Under the pieces are notes generated by a model. It saw only the letters and a program-made list of their open reading frames with translations. It was not told the origin of the DNA and ran no database searches. Source: Campylobacter sp. RM16704 (GTDB taxonomy: Bacteria; Campylobacterota; Campylobacteria; Campylobacterales; Campylobacteraceae). Taken from it: a DNA stretch of 64,000 nucleotides. The position numbers were made by a program, and so were the translations under genes. Below are positions 16,663-27,619 of the stretch, piece after piece. The stretch is from assembly GCF_000816245.1 (NCBI RefSeq), contig NZ_CP007769.1:156464-220463 (forward strand), written 5' to 3'. Position 1 is the first letter of the stretch; each line of letters opens with the position of its first letter.

Positions 16663-18168
16663 ATGAAATTTAAAGCAGATGAAATTAGTTCTATTATAAA
16701 AGAAAGAATTGAAAAATTTGACTTTAATCTTGAAATAGAAGAAACTGGTAAAATTATTTCGATTGCTGATGGTGTTGCTAAGGTATATGGTCTTAAAAAT
16801 GCTATGGCTGGGGAAATGGTTGAATTTGAAAATGGTGAAAAGGGAATGGTTCTTAACCTTGAAGAATCTAGCGTGGGTATTGTTATCTTAGGAAAAGGAT
16901 TTGGTTTAAAAGAAGGAAGCTCTGTAAAAAGACTAAAAAAACTTTTAAAAGTTCCTGTTGGTGACGCATTAATAGGTCGCGTAGTAAATGCATTGGGTGA
17001 ACCTATTGATGCTAAGGGTGTAATTGAAGCAAGTGAATATCGTTTTGTAGAGGAAAAAGCAAAAGGTATTATGGCTAGAAAAAGTGTTCATGAGCCACTA
17101 CACACAGGTATTAAAGCAATTGATGCTTTAGTTCCAATTGGTAGGGGTCAAAGAGAATTAATTATTGGAGATAGACAAACAGGTAAAACGACTGTTGCTA
17201 TAGATACTATTATTAGTCAAAAAGGAAAAGATGTTATTTGTATTTATGTTGCAATTGGTCAAAAACAAAGCACGGTTGCTCAAGTGGTAAAAAAACTTGA
17301 AGAATATGGTGCAATGGATTATAGTATAGTTGTGAATGCAGGTGCTTCTGATCCTGCTGCTTTACAATATCTTGCTCCTTATACTGGAGTTACTATGGGT
17401 GAATATTTTAGAGATAATTCAAGACATGCTTTAATTGTTTATGATGATTTGAGTAAGCATGCTGTTGCCTATCGTGAAATGTCATTAATTTTACGTCGTC
17501 CACCAGGTCGCGAAGCTTATCCAGGAGATGTATTTTATTTACACTCAAGATTGCTTGAAAGAGCAAGTAAATTAAATGATGAATTAGGAGCAGGTAGTTT
17601 AACAGCTTTGCCTATTATTGAAACTCAAGCAGGAGATGTTTCAGCATATATTCCAACTAATGTTATTTCAATCACCGATGGTCAAATTTTCTTAGAAACT
17701 GATTTATTTAATTCAGGTATACGTCCAGCGATTAATGTGGGTCTTTCTGTATCTCGTGTTGGCGGTGCTGCTCAAATTAAAGCTACTAAACAAGTTTCAG
17801 GTACTTTAAGGCTTGATTTGGCTCAATATAGAGAATTACAAGCTTTTGCTCAATTTGCAAGTGATTTGGATGAGGCTAGTAGAAAGCAACTTGAACGTGG
17901 TCAAAGAATGGTTGAGGTATTAAAACAACCTCCATATTCTCCGCTTTCAGCAGAAAATCAGATTGTTATGATTTATGCAGGTACTAAGGGATATTTAGAT
18001 GATATTGCTGTTTCAAAAATTAGTGAATTTGAAGTGGCGTTGTATCCATTTATTGAAGCTAAATATCCAGAAATTTTTGAGCAAATTAGAACGAAAAAGG
18101 CTTTAGATAAAGATTTGGAAGAAAAACTAGCTAAAGCATTGAGTGAGTTTAAAGCAAACCATATATAA
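16663..18168 (+). CDS. atpA: ATP synthase F1 subunit alpha
   Basis: A 501-residue nucleotide-binding subunit of F1. P-loop GDRQTGKT at 169-176, [14 protein letters not shown] and the signature [14 protein letters not shown] are all intact. I set the start at the ATG 16663 and not the TTG three bases earlier, because AGGAG (16653-16657) is five bases from it and the family N-terminus [12 protein letters not shown] fits. Forms the catalytic hexamer with beta. Confidence 0.98.
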   Translation: MKFKADEISSIIKERIEKFDFNLEIEETGKIISIADGVAKVYGLKNAMAGEMVEFENGEKGMVLNLEESSVGIVILGKGFGLKEGSSVKRLKKLLKVPVGDALIGRVVNALGEPIDAKGVIEASEYRFVEEKAKGIMARKSVHEPLHTGIKAIDALVPIGRGQRELIIGDRQTGKTTVAIDTIISQKGKDVICIYVAIGQKQSTVAQVVKKLEEYGAMDYSIVVNAGASDPAALQYLAPYTGVTMGEYFRDNSRHALIVYDDLSKHAVAYREMSLILRRPPGREAYPGDVFYLHSRLLERASKLNDELGAGSLTALPIIETQAGDVSAYIPTNVISITDGQIFLETDLFNSGIRPAINVGLSVSRVGGAAQIKATKQVSGTLRLDLAQYRELQAFAQFASDLDEASRKQLERGQRMVEVLKQPPYSPLSAENQIVMIYAGTKGYLDDIAVSKISEFEVALYPFIEAKYPEIFEQIRTKKALDKDLEEKLAKALSEFKANHI

Positions 18169-18177
18169 GGTTTTTAA

Positions 18178-20531
<2,354 letters not shown>

Positions 20532-20534
20532 TCC

Positions 20535-20927
20535 ATGAAAGATTTAGTATCTTTAGAAATTATTACTCCTCTTGGTATGATTTATCAAGGAGAAATAAAA
20601 TTAGTTGTTTTGCCTGGAAGTGAAGGAGAATTTGGAGTTTTAAGAGGTCATGCTTCTTTAGTATCTTCACTTAAAGCCGGAATTATCGATATAGAAAAGT
20701 CGGATTCAACGCATGAGTTGATTGCTATTGATTCAGGTCATGCTAAAATTTCTGAAACAAAAGTAAGTGTTTTAGCTAAAGGTGCTGTTTGGGTTGGTGG
20801 AAATAGTGATAATGAAATTGCTCAAAAACTAGAAGAGGCAAAAAAATTAATTAAGTCAATGAGTAGCGATAGTGTAGCTTTAGCTTCTACTTTCGCTAAA
20901 TTAGATAGTAGTGTAAGGCAAAGATAG
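20535..20927 (+). CDS. atpC: ATP synthase F1 subunit epsilon
   Basis: A 130-residue subunit with the N-terminal beta sandwich (LEIITPLGMIYQGEIKLVVL, GSEGEFGVLRGHASLVS) and a short C-terminal helical part. It regulates ATP hydrolysis in F1. Its TAG stop shares a base with the GTG start of tolQ (TAGTG), so the ATP synthase operon runs on into Tol-Pal. Subunits a and c are not in this window. Confidence 0.96.
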   Translation: MKDLVSLEIITPLGMIYQGEIKLVVLPGSEGEFGVLRGHASLVSSLKAGIIDIEKSDSTHELIAIDSGHAKISETKVSVLAKGAVWVGGNSDNEIAQKLEEAKKLIKSMSSDSVALASTFAKLDSSVRQR

Positions 20928-21493
20928 TGGATTTTCAAGCTATTTTTCATTTTTTTGAAAGTACAAGTTTAATTACATATATAGTTTTAGCTTGGCTTTC
21001 TGTATATTTTATACTTAGTTTTAGTATTTTGTTTTCAAGATTAATACTTATTAATAAATGGATACAAAATGAAAATCAAGCCTTAAAAGCTTTGATGCAA
21101 GGTGAGAAAGATTTAAGTCAAAGTACATCCATTTTAAAAAAATGTAAAGAAATTGATGAAACTAAAATGAATATCTATAAAAATTCAGTAGAAAAAAAAG
21201 CGACTATAGGACTTACTTGGTTGAGTATCATAGCTTCTACTTCGCCTTTTATAGGTCTTTTTGGAACAGTTATTTCTATTCTTGAAACTTTTGGTGGTTT
21301 GGAAATGCAAAATTCATTAAGTATTATTGCACCTAAAATTAGCGAGGCTTTGATTGCAACAGGATGCGGAATTTTAGTTGCTATTCCAGCTTATAGTTTT
21401 CACTTAGCCATTAAAAGAAAGGCTTATGAACTAATTAATATTTTAGATAGTGAAATTAAATTATTGATTAGTAATAGTTTTACAAAGGTATAA
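20927..21493 (+). CDS. tolQ: TolQ/ExbB-type proton channel protein
   Basis: A 188-residue inner-membrane protein with three hydrophobic spans (about 15-38, 90-115 and 138-160). The conserved segments GLTWLSIIASTSPFIGLFGTV and ISEALIATGCGILVAIPAY mark the MotA/TolQ/ExbB family, which couples proton flow to work at the outer membrane. I call it TolQ rather than ExbB because TolB, Pal and CpoB follow. GTG start overlapping the atpC stop. Confidence 0.9.
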   Translation: MDFQAIFHFFESTSLITYIVLAWLSVYFILSFSILFSRLILINKWIQNENQALKALMQGEKDLSQSTSILKKCKEIDETKMNIYKNSVEKKATIGLTWLSIIASTSPFIGLFGTVISILETFGGLEMQNSLSIIAPKISEALIATGCGILVAIPAYSFHLAIKRKAYELINILDSEIKLLISNSFTKV

Positions 21494-21498
21494 TATTA

Positions 21499-21885
21499 AT
21501 GTTTTTAGAGGATAAGCCTGAATTAAATATTACACCTTTAGTAGATATTATGTTGGTTTTGTTAGCTATTTTGATGGTTACTGCACCAAGTATTACCTAT
21601 GAAGAAAAAGTACAACTTCCTCATGGTTCACAAAAAACTTCTAGTGCTCCAAATATTAAGAGTTTAATTGTAACAATTAATGCTAAAAAGGAAATTTTTG
21701 TAGGAAAAAATAAGTTCGATTTTGTAAGTTTTGCAGATAATATGAATGCTTTAAAAGCCCAATATAATATTCAGGAAACAGTTTTTATAAGGGCAGATAA
21801 AAATTTAAAATATGATGATGTGATGAGTGTTCTAAGAACAATGAAATATTTGGGCTTTCAAAAAGTTGCTTTGCAAACTGAGTAG
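21499..21885 (+). CDS. tolR: TolR/ExbD-type protein
   Basis: A 128-residue protein with a short cytoplasmic N-terminus, one membrane span PLVDIMLVLLAILMVTAPSI carrying the essential Asp (LVDIMLVLL), and a periplasmic ExbD/TolR domain (VFIRADKNLKYDDVMSVLRT). Works with TolQ as a proton-driven stator. Five bases after tolQ. Confidence 0.92.
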   Translation: MFLEDKPELNITPLVDIMLVLLAILMVTAPSITYEEKVQLPHGSQKTSSAPNIKSLIVTINAKKEIFVGKNKFDFVSFADNMNALKAQYNIQETVFIRADKNLKYDDVMSVLRTMKYLGFQKVALQTE

Positions 21886-21889
21886 AGTA

Positions 21890-22666
21890 ATGGAAGAAAA
21901 TTCTAAATACAATATAAAAGCTTTTATTTATGCGATTTTAATTTATTTTTTTGTTGTTTTTTTGGTATTTTTTAAATTGGTTGAATATAAAACTAAAATT
22001 ATTGAATACACAGATGACCCTAATAGTTTTATTAATATTGAACTTGGAGATAATGTTAATAAAAACCAAGTTAATATAGAGCAAGAAATTCAAAAAGATA
22101 ATTTACAAAATTTATTTGAAGAAAATATATTACAAAAATATACTACAAATAAAAGTGTAAATACTCAAGATATAGAGCAACAAGCTAGTGTTTTTAATGA
22201 ATTATTTGGAAAAATAGAAGATTATCAAGAGGAAAAAACCACAAAAGTGCAATCTTCTATGCCATCAAAAAAACCTATTTTTGCACAAAGAGAAAAAATC
22301 AATGATTTTTCAAAACAGCTAAATGAAAATTTACAAATTAATCAAGAATTAGGGCAATCTGTTATAGAGCAAAAAATTGGCGTTTATGATCAATTTTTAG
22401 GAGCTGTTAGAAAGTATCTTGAAGATAGATGGAGAATTTATAATCCTAGTGGAAATTTAAGTATAGATGTAGAATTTGTGATTGACAACAATGGTTATTT
22501 TTATTTGTTAAGTGCCACTAGTACATATAGTGATAATTTTGATAAAAAAGCAAAAGAATTTTTACAAAATTTAGAAGGAAAGTATATAACTTTACCTCCA
22601 AATGGTAAAATGAAAAAAATAAAAATGCAACTTAGTGATGTAATTGAATTTGAAACGGAGAAATGA
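21890..22666 (+). CDS. tolA: TolA/TonB-like energy-transducing protein
   Basis: A 258-residue protein with one N-terminal membrane span (about 10-30), a variable Gln/Glu-rich periplasmic linker and a C-terminal TonB/TolA-like domain (YDQFLGAVRKYLEDRWRIYN, VEFVIDNNGYFY, AKEFLQNLEG). I start at the ATG 21890, four bases after the tolR stop, instead of a TTG inside tolR. It lies in the TolA slot between tolR and tolB. The linker is shorter than the long helix of E. coli TolA, a common feature in this group. Confidence 0.85.
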   Translation: MEENSKYNIKAFIYAILIYFFVVFLVFFKLVEYKTKIIEYTDDPNSFINIELGDNVNKNQVNIEQEIQKDNLQNLFEENILQKYTTNKSVNTQDIEQQASVFNELFGKIEDYQEEKTTKVQSSMPSKKPIFAQREKINDFSKQLNENLQINQELGQSVIEQKIGVYDQFLGAVRKYLEDRWRIYNPSGNLSIDVEFVIDNNGYFYLLSATSTYSDNFDKKAKEFLQNLEGKYITLPPNGKMKKIKMQLSDVIEFETEK

Positions 22667-23865
22667 TGAAAAAAATAATGGCAATTTTATTTTTTTGTTC
22701 AATATTATTTGGACAAGATGCAACAATTTCTGTTGTAAATAAAGGTATGCAATTACCTAAAATTTACATTAAAGATCAATCTAAGCTCAGTGATTTAGAT
22801 CTTAAGAAAAGTTTTTATAATATGCTTATTAATGACATAAAAGTAGGTTCAAATTTTGAATTAAGTCAAGACGAAAAACAAAGTGATTATATTTTTTCTT
22901 ATAATTTAAATAAAAATGGAAAGATTTTAGATATTGATGTAGAAATTCTAGTAGCAAACGAAATTAAAACAAGTTTTTATGAACAAATTCTTTCTGTTGA
23001 GGAATATCCATTTTTAGCACATAAGAGTATTGTTCAAATGAATAAAAAATTAGGTTTTGCTCCAATTGATTGGATGGATCATAAAATTTTAATAGCAAGA
23101 ACCCAAGGTAGCAAACAAAGTGATATTTTGTTAGCTGATTATACTTTAACTTATCAAAAAATATTAATTTCAAAAGGACTAAATTTATTTCCAAAATGGG
23201 CCAATAAAGAACAAAATGCTTTTTATTTTACAGCCTATGAGGGTGAAATTCCTACTTTGTATAAATATAGTATGAAAAATAAGAATATTTCAAAAATTAT
23301 TTCAAGTGAGGGTATGATAGTTGCTTCTGATGTAAGTGACGATGCTAAAAAAATATTGCTTACTATGGCACCTAAAGACCAGCCAGATATTTATTTATAT
23401 GATATAGATACAAAAAGTCTTACACAACTTACAAATTATAAGGGTATTGATGTGAATGGTAATTTTGTTGATGATGATAAAAATGTAGTTTTTGTATCTG
23501 ATCGTTTGGGTTACCCAAATATTTTTATGCAAAATTTAGATTCTAATTTAACAGAACAAGTAGTATTTCATGGTAAAAACAACTCTTCAGTTTCTACTTA
23601 TAAACATTATATGGTATATTCTAGCAGAGAAACAAATCAAAGAGGAGTTTTTAATCTTTATTTAATGTCTACACAAAGTGATTATATTAGACAACTTACT
23701 GCCAATGGAAAAAATCTCTTTCCAAGATTTTCTATTGATGGAGAAAGTGTAGTTTTTATCAAATATTTAGGTTCACAAAGTGCTTTAGGTATTATTAGAA
23801 TTAATGCAAATAAAGCATTCCATTATGGCCTAAAAATTGGAAAAATTCAATCAATTGATTGGTAA
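22666..23865 (+). CDS. tolB: Tol-Pal system protein TolB
   Basis: A periplasmic beta-propeller of about 399 residues. A signal peptide ends near LFGQD. The N-terminal alpha/beta domain (residues 20-130) is followed by propeller blades with DPF/SPD-like motifs (FPKWANKEQNAFYFTAYEG, FVSDRLGYPNIFMQNLD, LFPRFSIDGESVVFIKY). Two ATGs overlap here. The second (22666) is five bases from GGAG, the first (22663) only two, so I prefer the second. TolB contacts Pal and the cell-division machinery. Confidence 0.93.
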   Translation: MKKIMAILFFCSILFGQDATISVVNKGMQLPKIYIKDQSKLSDLDLKKSFYNMLINDIKVGSNFELSQDEKQSDYIFSYNLNKNGKILDIDVEILVANEIKTSFYEQILSVEEYPFLAHKSIVQMNKKLGFAPIDWMDHKILIARTQGSKQSDILLADYTLTYQKILISKGLNLFPKWANKEQNAFYFTAYEGEIPTLYKYSMKNKNISKIISSEGMIVASDVSDDAKKILLTMAPKDQPDIYLYDIDTKSLTQLTNYKGIDVNGNFVDDDKNVVFVSDRLGYPNIFMQNLDSNLTEQVVFHGKNNSSVSTYKHYMVYSSRETNQRGVFNLYLMSTQSDYIRQLTANGKNLFPRFSIDGESVVFIKYLGSQSALGIIRINANKAFHYGLKIGKIQSIDW

Positions 23866-23890
23866 AATATAAAAATAATATTTTTTTTGT

Positions 23891-23896
23891 TATAAT
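23891..23896 (+). promoter_or_regulatory. -10 box of pal
   Basis: A perfect TATAAT after a run of T lies 33 bases before the pal ATG. The abundant Pal lipoprotein therefore probably has an internal promoter within the Tol-Pal operon. Confidence 0.65.
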
Positions 23897-23928
23897 TAAA
23901 TATGATTTTAATAAAAAAAGGGGAAATA

Positions 23929-24414
23929 ATGAAAAAAATCATTTTTGCTTCAATAACTGCATTTGCTGTTATTATTAGTGGTTGTGCTACAAAAAATACT
24001 AGTGTGAGTAGCTCAAGTAGTGTCGATAGTTCAAAAGGAAGTGGTGGATCAGATAGATTTGAAAATCTTGAATCTTTAAACTCAATTGCTAATGTTTATT
24101 TTGACTTTGATAAATTCGATGTTAGAAAAGATATGCAAAAAGTTATTGCTAACAATGCTGAAATATTAAAAAAAGAAGCTACAAATGCTACAATTGTAGT
24201 CGAGGGAAACTGTGATGAATGGGGAACTGATGAATATAATCAAGCTCTAGGTTTAAAAAGAGCAAAAGCGGTTAAAGAATCTTTAATAGCTCAGGGTGTT
24301 AGTGCAGATAAAATTAGCATAAAAAGTTATGGTGAAACTAATCCTGTATGTACAGAAAGAACAAAAAATTGTGATGCACAGAATCGTCGTGCAGAATTTA
24401 AATTGTTAAAATAA
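23929..24414 (+). CDS. pal: peptidoglycan-associated lipoprotein Pal (Omp18)
   Basis: A 161-residue outer-membrane lipoprotein: signal with lipobox IISGC, a serine-rich linker, and a C-terminal OmpA-like peptidoglycan-binding domain (VYFDFDKFDVRKDM, VVEGNCDEWGTDEYNQALG, SYGETNPVCTERTKNCDAQN then RRAEF). The start is the ATG at 23929 behind AAAGGGGAAA, not a far ATG at 23902 which would bury the signal. It anchors the outer membrane to the cell wall with TolB. The final Cys pair (VCTERTKNC) may form a disulfide. Confidence 0.95.
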   Translation: MKKIIFASITAFAVIISGCATKNTSVSSSSSVDSSKGSGGSDRFENLESLNSIANVYFDFDKFDVRKDMQKVIANNAEILKKEATNATIVVEGNCDEWGTDEYNQALGLKRAKAVKESLIAQGVSADKISIKSYGETNPVCTERTKNCDAQNRRAEFKLLK

Positions 24415-24424
24415 GTTTTAAATA

Positions 24425-25423
24425 ATGAAAATAAAACTACTACATGTAGCTCTTTTTTTAGGAGCTACTTTTTTACACGCTGAGATTTCGGCATTCGATG
24501 CAGGAAAAGTAGATACAAAAACACCTTATGGCTTAACTCAAAACGAGAAACTACAATATGAAAATCAAGAGCGTTTAAAAGCTTTAAATGAATATTACAC
24601 TAATCTAACTAGCAAGATAAATACTGCAGTAGAAAATATAGAGGGTTTGCAAAGTGTAACAGAAGGTTTAAATGCTCAATATTCTAAAGCAAATACAAAA
24701 CTACTTTTATTAGAAGAAAATTATCAAAATTTTGATACAAATATTACTCATGAGATTCAAAATTTAAGAGCATATGTAGAAGAAAATAGAGAAATTCAAG
24801 AGAAAAATTATCAAGAAATTCAAAAAATTTTAAGTGAAATATCAACCTTAATTAATAAAATCAATGATGATTATATTTCCAAAGAAGACATGAATCAAAG
24901 TATAAATTTTTTTCAATCAGAAATAACTAGATTGCAAAAACAAACAAATATCCCCCAGGTTATTAATCCTGTTATAATTGATGATGAAAATAAGACACAG
25001 GAGCGTGTTCAAGAAACAAATACAACTTTAGAGGAAATGACAGGCAAAAAAGATGATAATTGGAAAAAGCTACAGTCTAGTAAAATTTTAAAAAATGCAA
25101 TTGATGAAGTAAATAAAAATAAATTCGAGGATGCAAAAGAAAAATTTGAATATTTAATTAACATACATTATAAACCTGCAAGATCTACATTTTGGCTTGG
25201 AGAAATAAGATATAAACAGCAAGACTATGCGGGAGCTTTAGGATTTTATAAAAAAAGTTCATCAATAAGCACTAAAGGTGATTATGTACCAAAATTGCTT
25301 TATCATACAGCTATAAGTTTAGATAAGGTTGGAGATCCTAAAAGTGCTAATAAATTTTACAAAGCTTTAAAAACGGCTTATCCAGATAGTCCTGAGGCAA
25401 AAGCTTCACCAAATAGAAAGTAA
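24425..25423 (+). CDS. cpoB: Tol-Pal associated coordinator CpoB/YbgF
   Basis: A 332-residue periplasmic protein. A signal peptide (1-19, ending LHA) is followed by a long coiled coil (about 40-170, heptad-rich with VEENREIQEKNYQEIQKIL) and C-terminal TPR repeats (FEDAKEKFEYLINI, QQDYAGALGFYKKSS, AYPDSPEAKAS). In E. coli CpoB links outer-membrane constriction and cell-wall synthesis. No good ribosome site is seen before the ATG, and a terminator-like hairpin lies inside the signal-peptide codons, so its output is likely lower than that of pal. Confidence 0.88.
   Translation: MKIKLLHVALFLGATFLHAEISAFDAGKVDTKTPYGLTQNEKLQYENQERLKALNEYYTNLTSKINTAVENIEGLQSVTEGLNAQYSKANTKLLLLEENYQNFDTNITHEIQNLRAYVEENREIQEKNYQEIQKILSEISTLINKINDDYISKEDMNQSINFFQSEITRLQKQTNIPQVINPVIIDDENKTQERVQETNTTLEEMTGKKDDNWKKLQSSKILKNAIDEVNKNKFEDAKEKFEYLINIHYKPARSTFWLGEIRYKQQDYAGALGFYKKSSSISTKGDYVPKLLYHTAISLDKVGDPKSANKFYKALKTAYPDSPEAKASPNRK
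24446..24474 (+). terminator. terminator-like hairpin inside the first codons of cpoB
   Basis: GTAGCTC (24446-24452) pairs with GAGCTAC (24462-24468), followed directly by six T residues (24469-24474). It lies 32 bases after the pal stop but within cpoB codons 8-17. It has the form of an intrinsic terminator or attenuator for pal. Confidence 0.5.
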
Positions 25424-25437
25424 TCAAAGGAGAAAAA

Positions 25438-26016
25438 ATGGCTATAGAAAAAAATAGCGTAGTTTCAATGTTTTACGAATTAAAAGATGCAAATACAAAT
25501 GAAATATTAGAATCGAATACCTATGCCGAACCTATTTCTTTTATTTTAGGTAAAGGGCAAATTTTAGAGGGATTAGAAGAAGAAATTCAAAAACTTGATG
25601 CACCTTGTAATGTTGATATTGTAATTAAAAAAGAAAAGGCTTTGGGTGAATATGATGCCAGTGCTTTGCAAACTTTACCGAAAGAGCAATTTGCAGGAAT
25701 TGATTTGCAAATAGGTATGGAGCTCTTTGGTGAAGGAGAAGATGGTAATACAGTAAGAGTGATAGTTAGGGAAATTACAGATAATGAAGTTACTATTGAT
25801 TATAACCATGCTTATGCAGGGAAAGATTTGTTATTTTCACTAAATATTGTAGATGTAAGAGCTGCAAGTGAGGATGAAATTTTAACAGGAATTATTGCAG
25901 GAAGTAAAAGTTGTGGATGTGGTGGTGGAGGACACCATCATGGACATGGCGATGGTGGTTGCTGTGGAGGTCATGGACATGGCAATGGTGGTTGCTGTGG
26001 AGGACACCATCATTAA
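25438..26016 (+). CDS. slyD: FKBP-type peptidyl-prolyl isomerase SlyD with metal-binding tail
   Basis: A 192-residue cytoplasmic chaperone/isomerase. The split FKBP domain (1-70, 125-145) encloses the IF domain (about 70-125). The C-terminal tail from residue 158 is almost entirely Cys, Gly and His (CGCGGGGHHHGHGDGG, CCGGHGHGNGGCCGGHHH) and should bind nickel or zinc, as SlyD does when feeding hydrogenase and urease assembly. The tail contains an 11-residue tandem repeat. fabD starts at its stop codon (TAATG). Confidence 0.95.
   Translation: MAIEKNSVVSMFYELKDANTNEILESNTYAEPISFILGKGQILEGLEEEIQKLDAPCNVDIVIKKEKALGEYDASALQTLPKEQFAGIDLQIGMELFGEGEDGNTVRVIVREITDNEVTIDYNHAYAGKDLLFSLNIVDVRAASEDEILTGIIAGSKSCGCGGGGHHHGHGDGGCCGGHGHGNGGCCGGHHH
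25938..26003 (+). repeat. 33-bp tandem repeat, two copies, in the slyD tail
   Basis: Copies at 25938-25970 and 25971-26003 differ by one base (G at 25951, A at 25984, giving Asp versus Asn). The unit keeps the frame and encodes the 11-residue HGHG(D/N)GGCCGG block. Confidence 0.9.
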
Positions 26017-26936
26017 TGAATAGTGTATTTATTTTTCCAGGGCAGGGTTCTCAAAGTGTTGGTATGGGGTTTAGTTTTTATAAAAATTCATCTAAAGCAA
26101 AAGAATTATTGGATCATGCTAGTGAATATTGTAAAGTTGATTTTAAACAATTGCTTTTTAATAATAATGAAAATTTAAACAAAAGCGAATTTACACAAAT
26201 GGCTATTGTGTTAAATTCATTAATGGCTTATGAGGCTTTAAGAGAACAAGTCAATATAGAGGCAAAGTATAGCTTAGGTCATTCATTGGGAGAATTTAGT
26301 GCTTTGGCAATACAAGGTGCATTTGATTTTTTAGATGTTATTACACTTGTTAATAAGCGTGGCCGATTTATGCAAGAAGATTGTTCTATAATAGAAGCTG
26401 GCATGATGGTGATTTTAGGACTTGATGATGAAATAGTCAAAGAACTTTGTCAAAAAGCATTTGCAAACGGAAAAAGCGTTTATGTGGCAAATTATAATTG
26501 TGATGGGCAGATTGTTGTAGCTGGTTTAAAGCCGGATTTGATTGCTTGTGAAAATGATTTTAAAAATGCTGGTGCAAAAAGAACTATGCTTTTAAATATG
26601 AGCGTTGCAAGTCATTGTCCATTATTAAAAAATGCTTCTATGAAGCTTTCAAAAGAGTTAAAAAAGATTTTAAAAGATAATTTTAAAAATGTCATATCAA
26701 ATGTAAATGCTAAAGCATACAATGATAAAAATCAAGCTTTAACACTCTTAAGTGATCAGCTTACAAAACCTGTTCTTTATAAACAAAGTATTAAAGCAAT
26801 TGACAATGATGTAGATTTTTATATAGAATTTGGTGCAAGTGTATTAAAGGGCTTAAATAAAAAAATCACTCAAAAAGAAACCTATGCTTTAAGCAAGATG
26901 GAAGATATTGATGAAATTTTAAAGGTAATTAAGTGA
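26016..26936 (+). CDS. fabD: malonyl-CoA:ACP transacylase FabD
   Basis: A 306-residue enzyme that loads malonyl onto ACP for fatty-acid synthesis. VFIFPGQGSQSVGMG opens the protein, the nucleophile lies in YSLGHSLGEFSALA (GHSLG), and the catalytic His is in NMSVASHCPLL. I start at the ATG 26016 that overlaps the slyD stop. An upstream extension in this frame only reads the slyD tail as Trp-rich nonsense. The ribosome site would be the GGAGG in the last slyD codons. Confidence 0.95.
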   Translation: MNSVFIFPGQGSQSVGMGFSFYKNSSKAKELLDHASEYCKVDFKQLLFNNNENLNKSEFTQMAIVLNSLMAYEALREQVNIEAKYSLGHSLGEFSALAIQGAFDFLDVITLVNKRGRFMQEDCSIIEAGMMVILGLDDEIVKELCQKAFANGKSVYVANYNCDGQIVVAGLKPDLIACENDFKNAGAKRTMLLNMSVASHCPLLKNASMKLSKELKKILKDNFKNVISNVNAKAYNDKNQALTLLSDQLTKPVLYKQSIKAIDNDVDFYIEFGASVLKGLNKKITQKETYALSKMEDIDEILKVIK

Positions 26937-27619
26937 AAATAGCTATTTTAGGGGCTATGCCTGAAGAAATTACTCCTTTACTAGAGACGTTAAAAGAATA
27001 TCAAACAATAAATTATGCGAATAACACTTACTACCTTGCTAAGTATAAAAATCATGAATTAATCATCGCTTATTCTAAAATAGGAAAAGTAAATTCTACT
27101 CTTAGTGCGACTATTATGATTGAAAAATTTAAATCCGAAATTTTACTTTTTACAGGTGTAGCTGGAGCTTTTAACCCAGATCTAGAAATAGGTGATCTAA
27201 TTTATGCTACAAAGTTAGTTCAATATGATTTGGATATTACAGCTTTTGGTCATCCTCTCGGATATGTTCCAGGTAACGAAATTTTTATAAAAACAGATGA
27301 TAAACTTAATTGTCTTGCTTTAGAAGTTGCCAAAGAACTTGATATTAAACTGCAATCAGGTATTATTGCTACGGGTGATGAGTTTATTTGCAATGAGAGT
27401 AAAAAAGTAAAAATTAGAGAAATTTTTAACGCAGATGCTTGTGAAATGGAAGGGGCTAGTGTAGCTTTAGTATGCGATGCTTTAAAAATTCCTTGTCTTA
27501 TTTTAAGATCAATGAGCGATAAAGCAGGCGAAAAGGCCGAATTTGATTTTGATGAATTTGTAGAAAAATCAGCAAAAATTTCGGCTAATTTTGTTTTAAA
27601 AATTTGTGAGAAGCTATGA
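26933..27619 (+). CDS. mqnB: MTA/SAH/6-amino-6-deoxyfutalosine nucleosidase
   Basis: A 228-residue nucleosidase of the Pfs/MTAN family. IAILGAMPEEITPLLETL, the LFTGVAGAFNPDLEIGDLIY region and the catalytic Asp in RSMSDKAGE are present, with CEMEGASVALVC as substrate motif. In Campylobacter and Helicobacter this enzyme cleaves aminodeoxyfutalosine in the menaquinone pathway as well as MTA and SAH. GTG start overlapping the fabD stop (GTGA) with AAAGG seven bases upstream. Confidence 0.93.
   Translation: MKIAILGAMPEEITPLLETLKEYQTINYANNTYYLAKYKNHELIIAYSKIGKVNSTLSATIMIEKFKSEILLFTGVAGAFNPDLEIGDLIYATKLVQYDLDITAFGHPLGYVPGNEIFIKTDDKLNCLALEVAKELDIKLQSGIIATGDEFICNESKKVKIREIFNADACEMEGASVALVCDALKIPCLILRSMSDKAGEKAEFDFDEFVEKSAKISANFVLKICEKL

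Noticed and set aside
25938-26003. Possible CRISPR-like direct repeat
   Set aside because: Two adjacent units with no spacers, in frame inside slyD, so a coding tandem repeat.
25911-26015. N-terminal extension of the fabD frame
   Set aside because: It only reads the slyD Cys/Gly/His tail in another frame as a Trp-rich peptide. The conserved FabD sequence starts at 26016.
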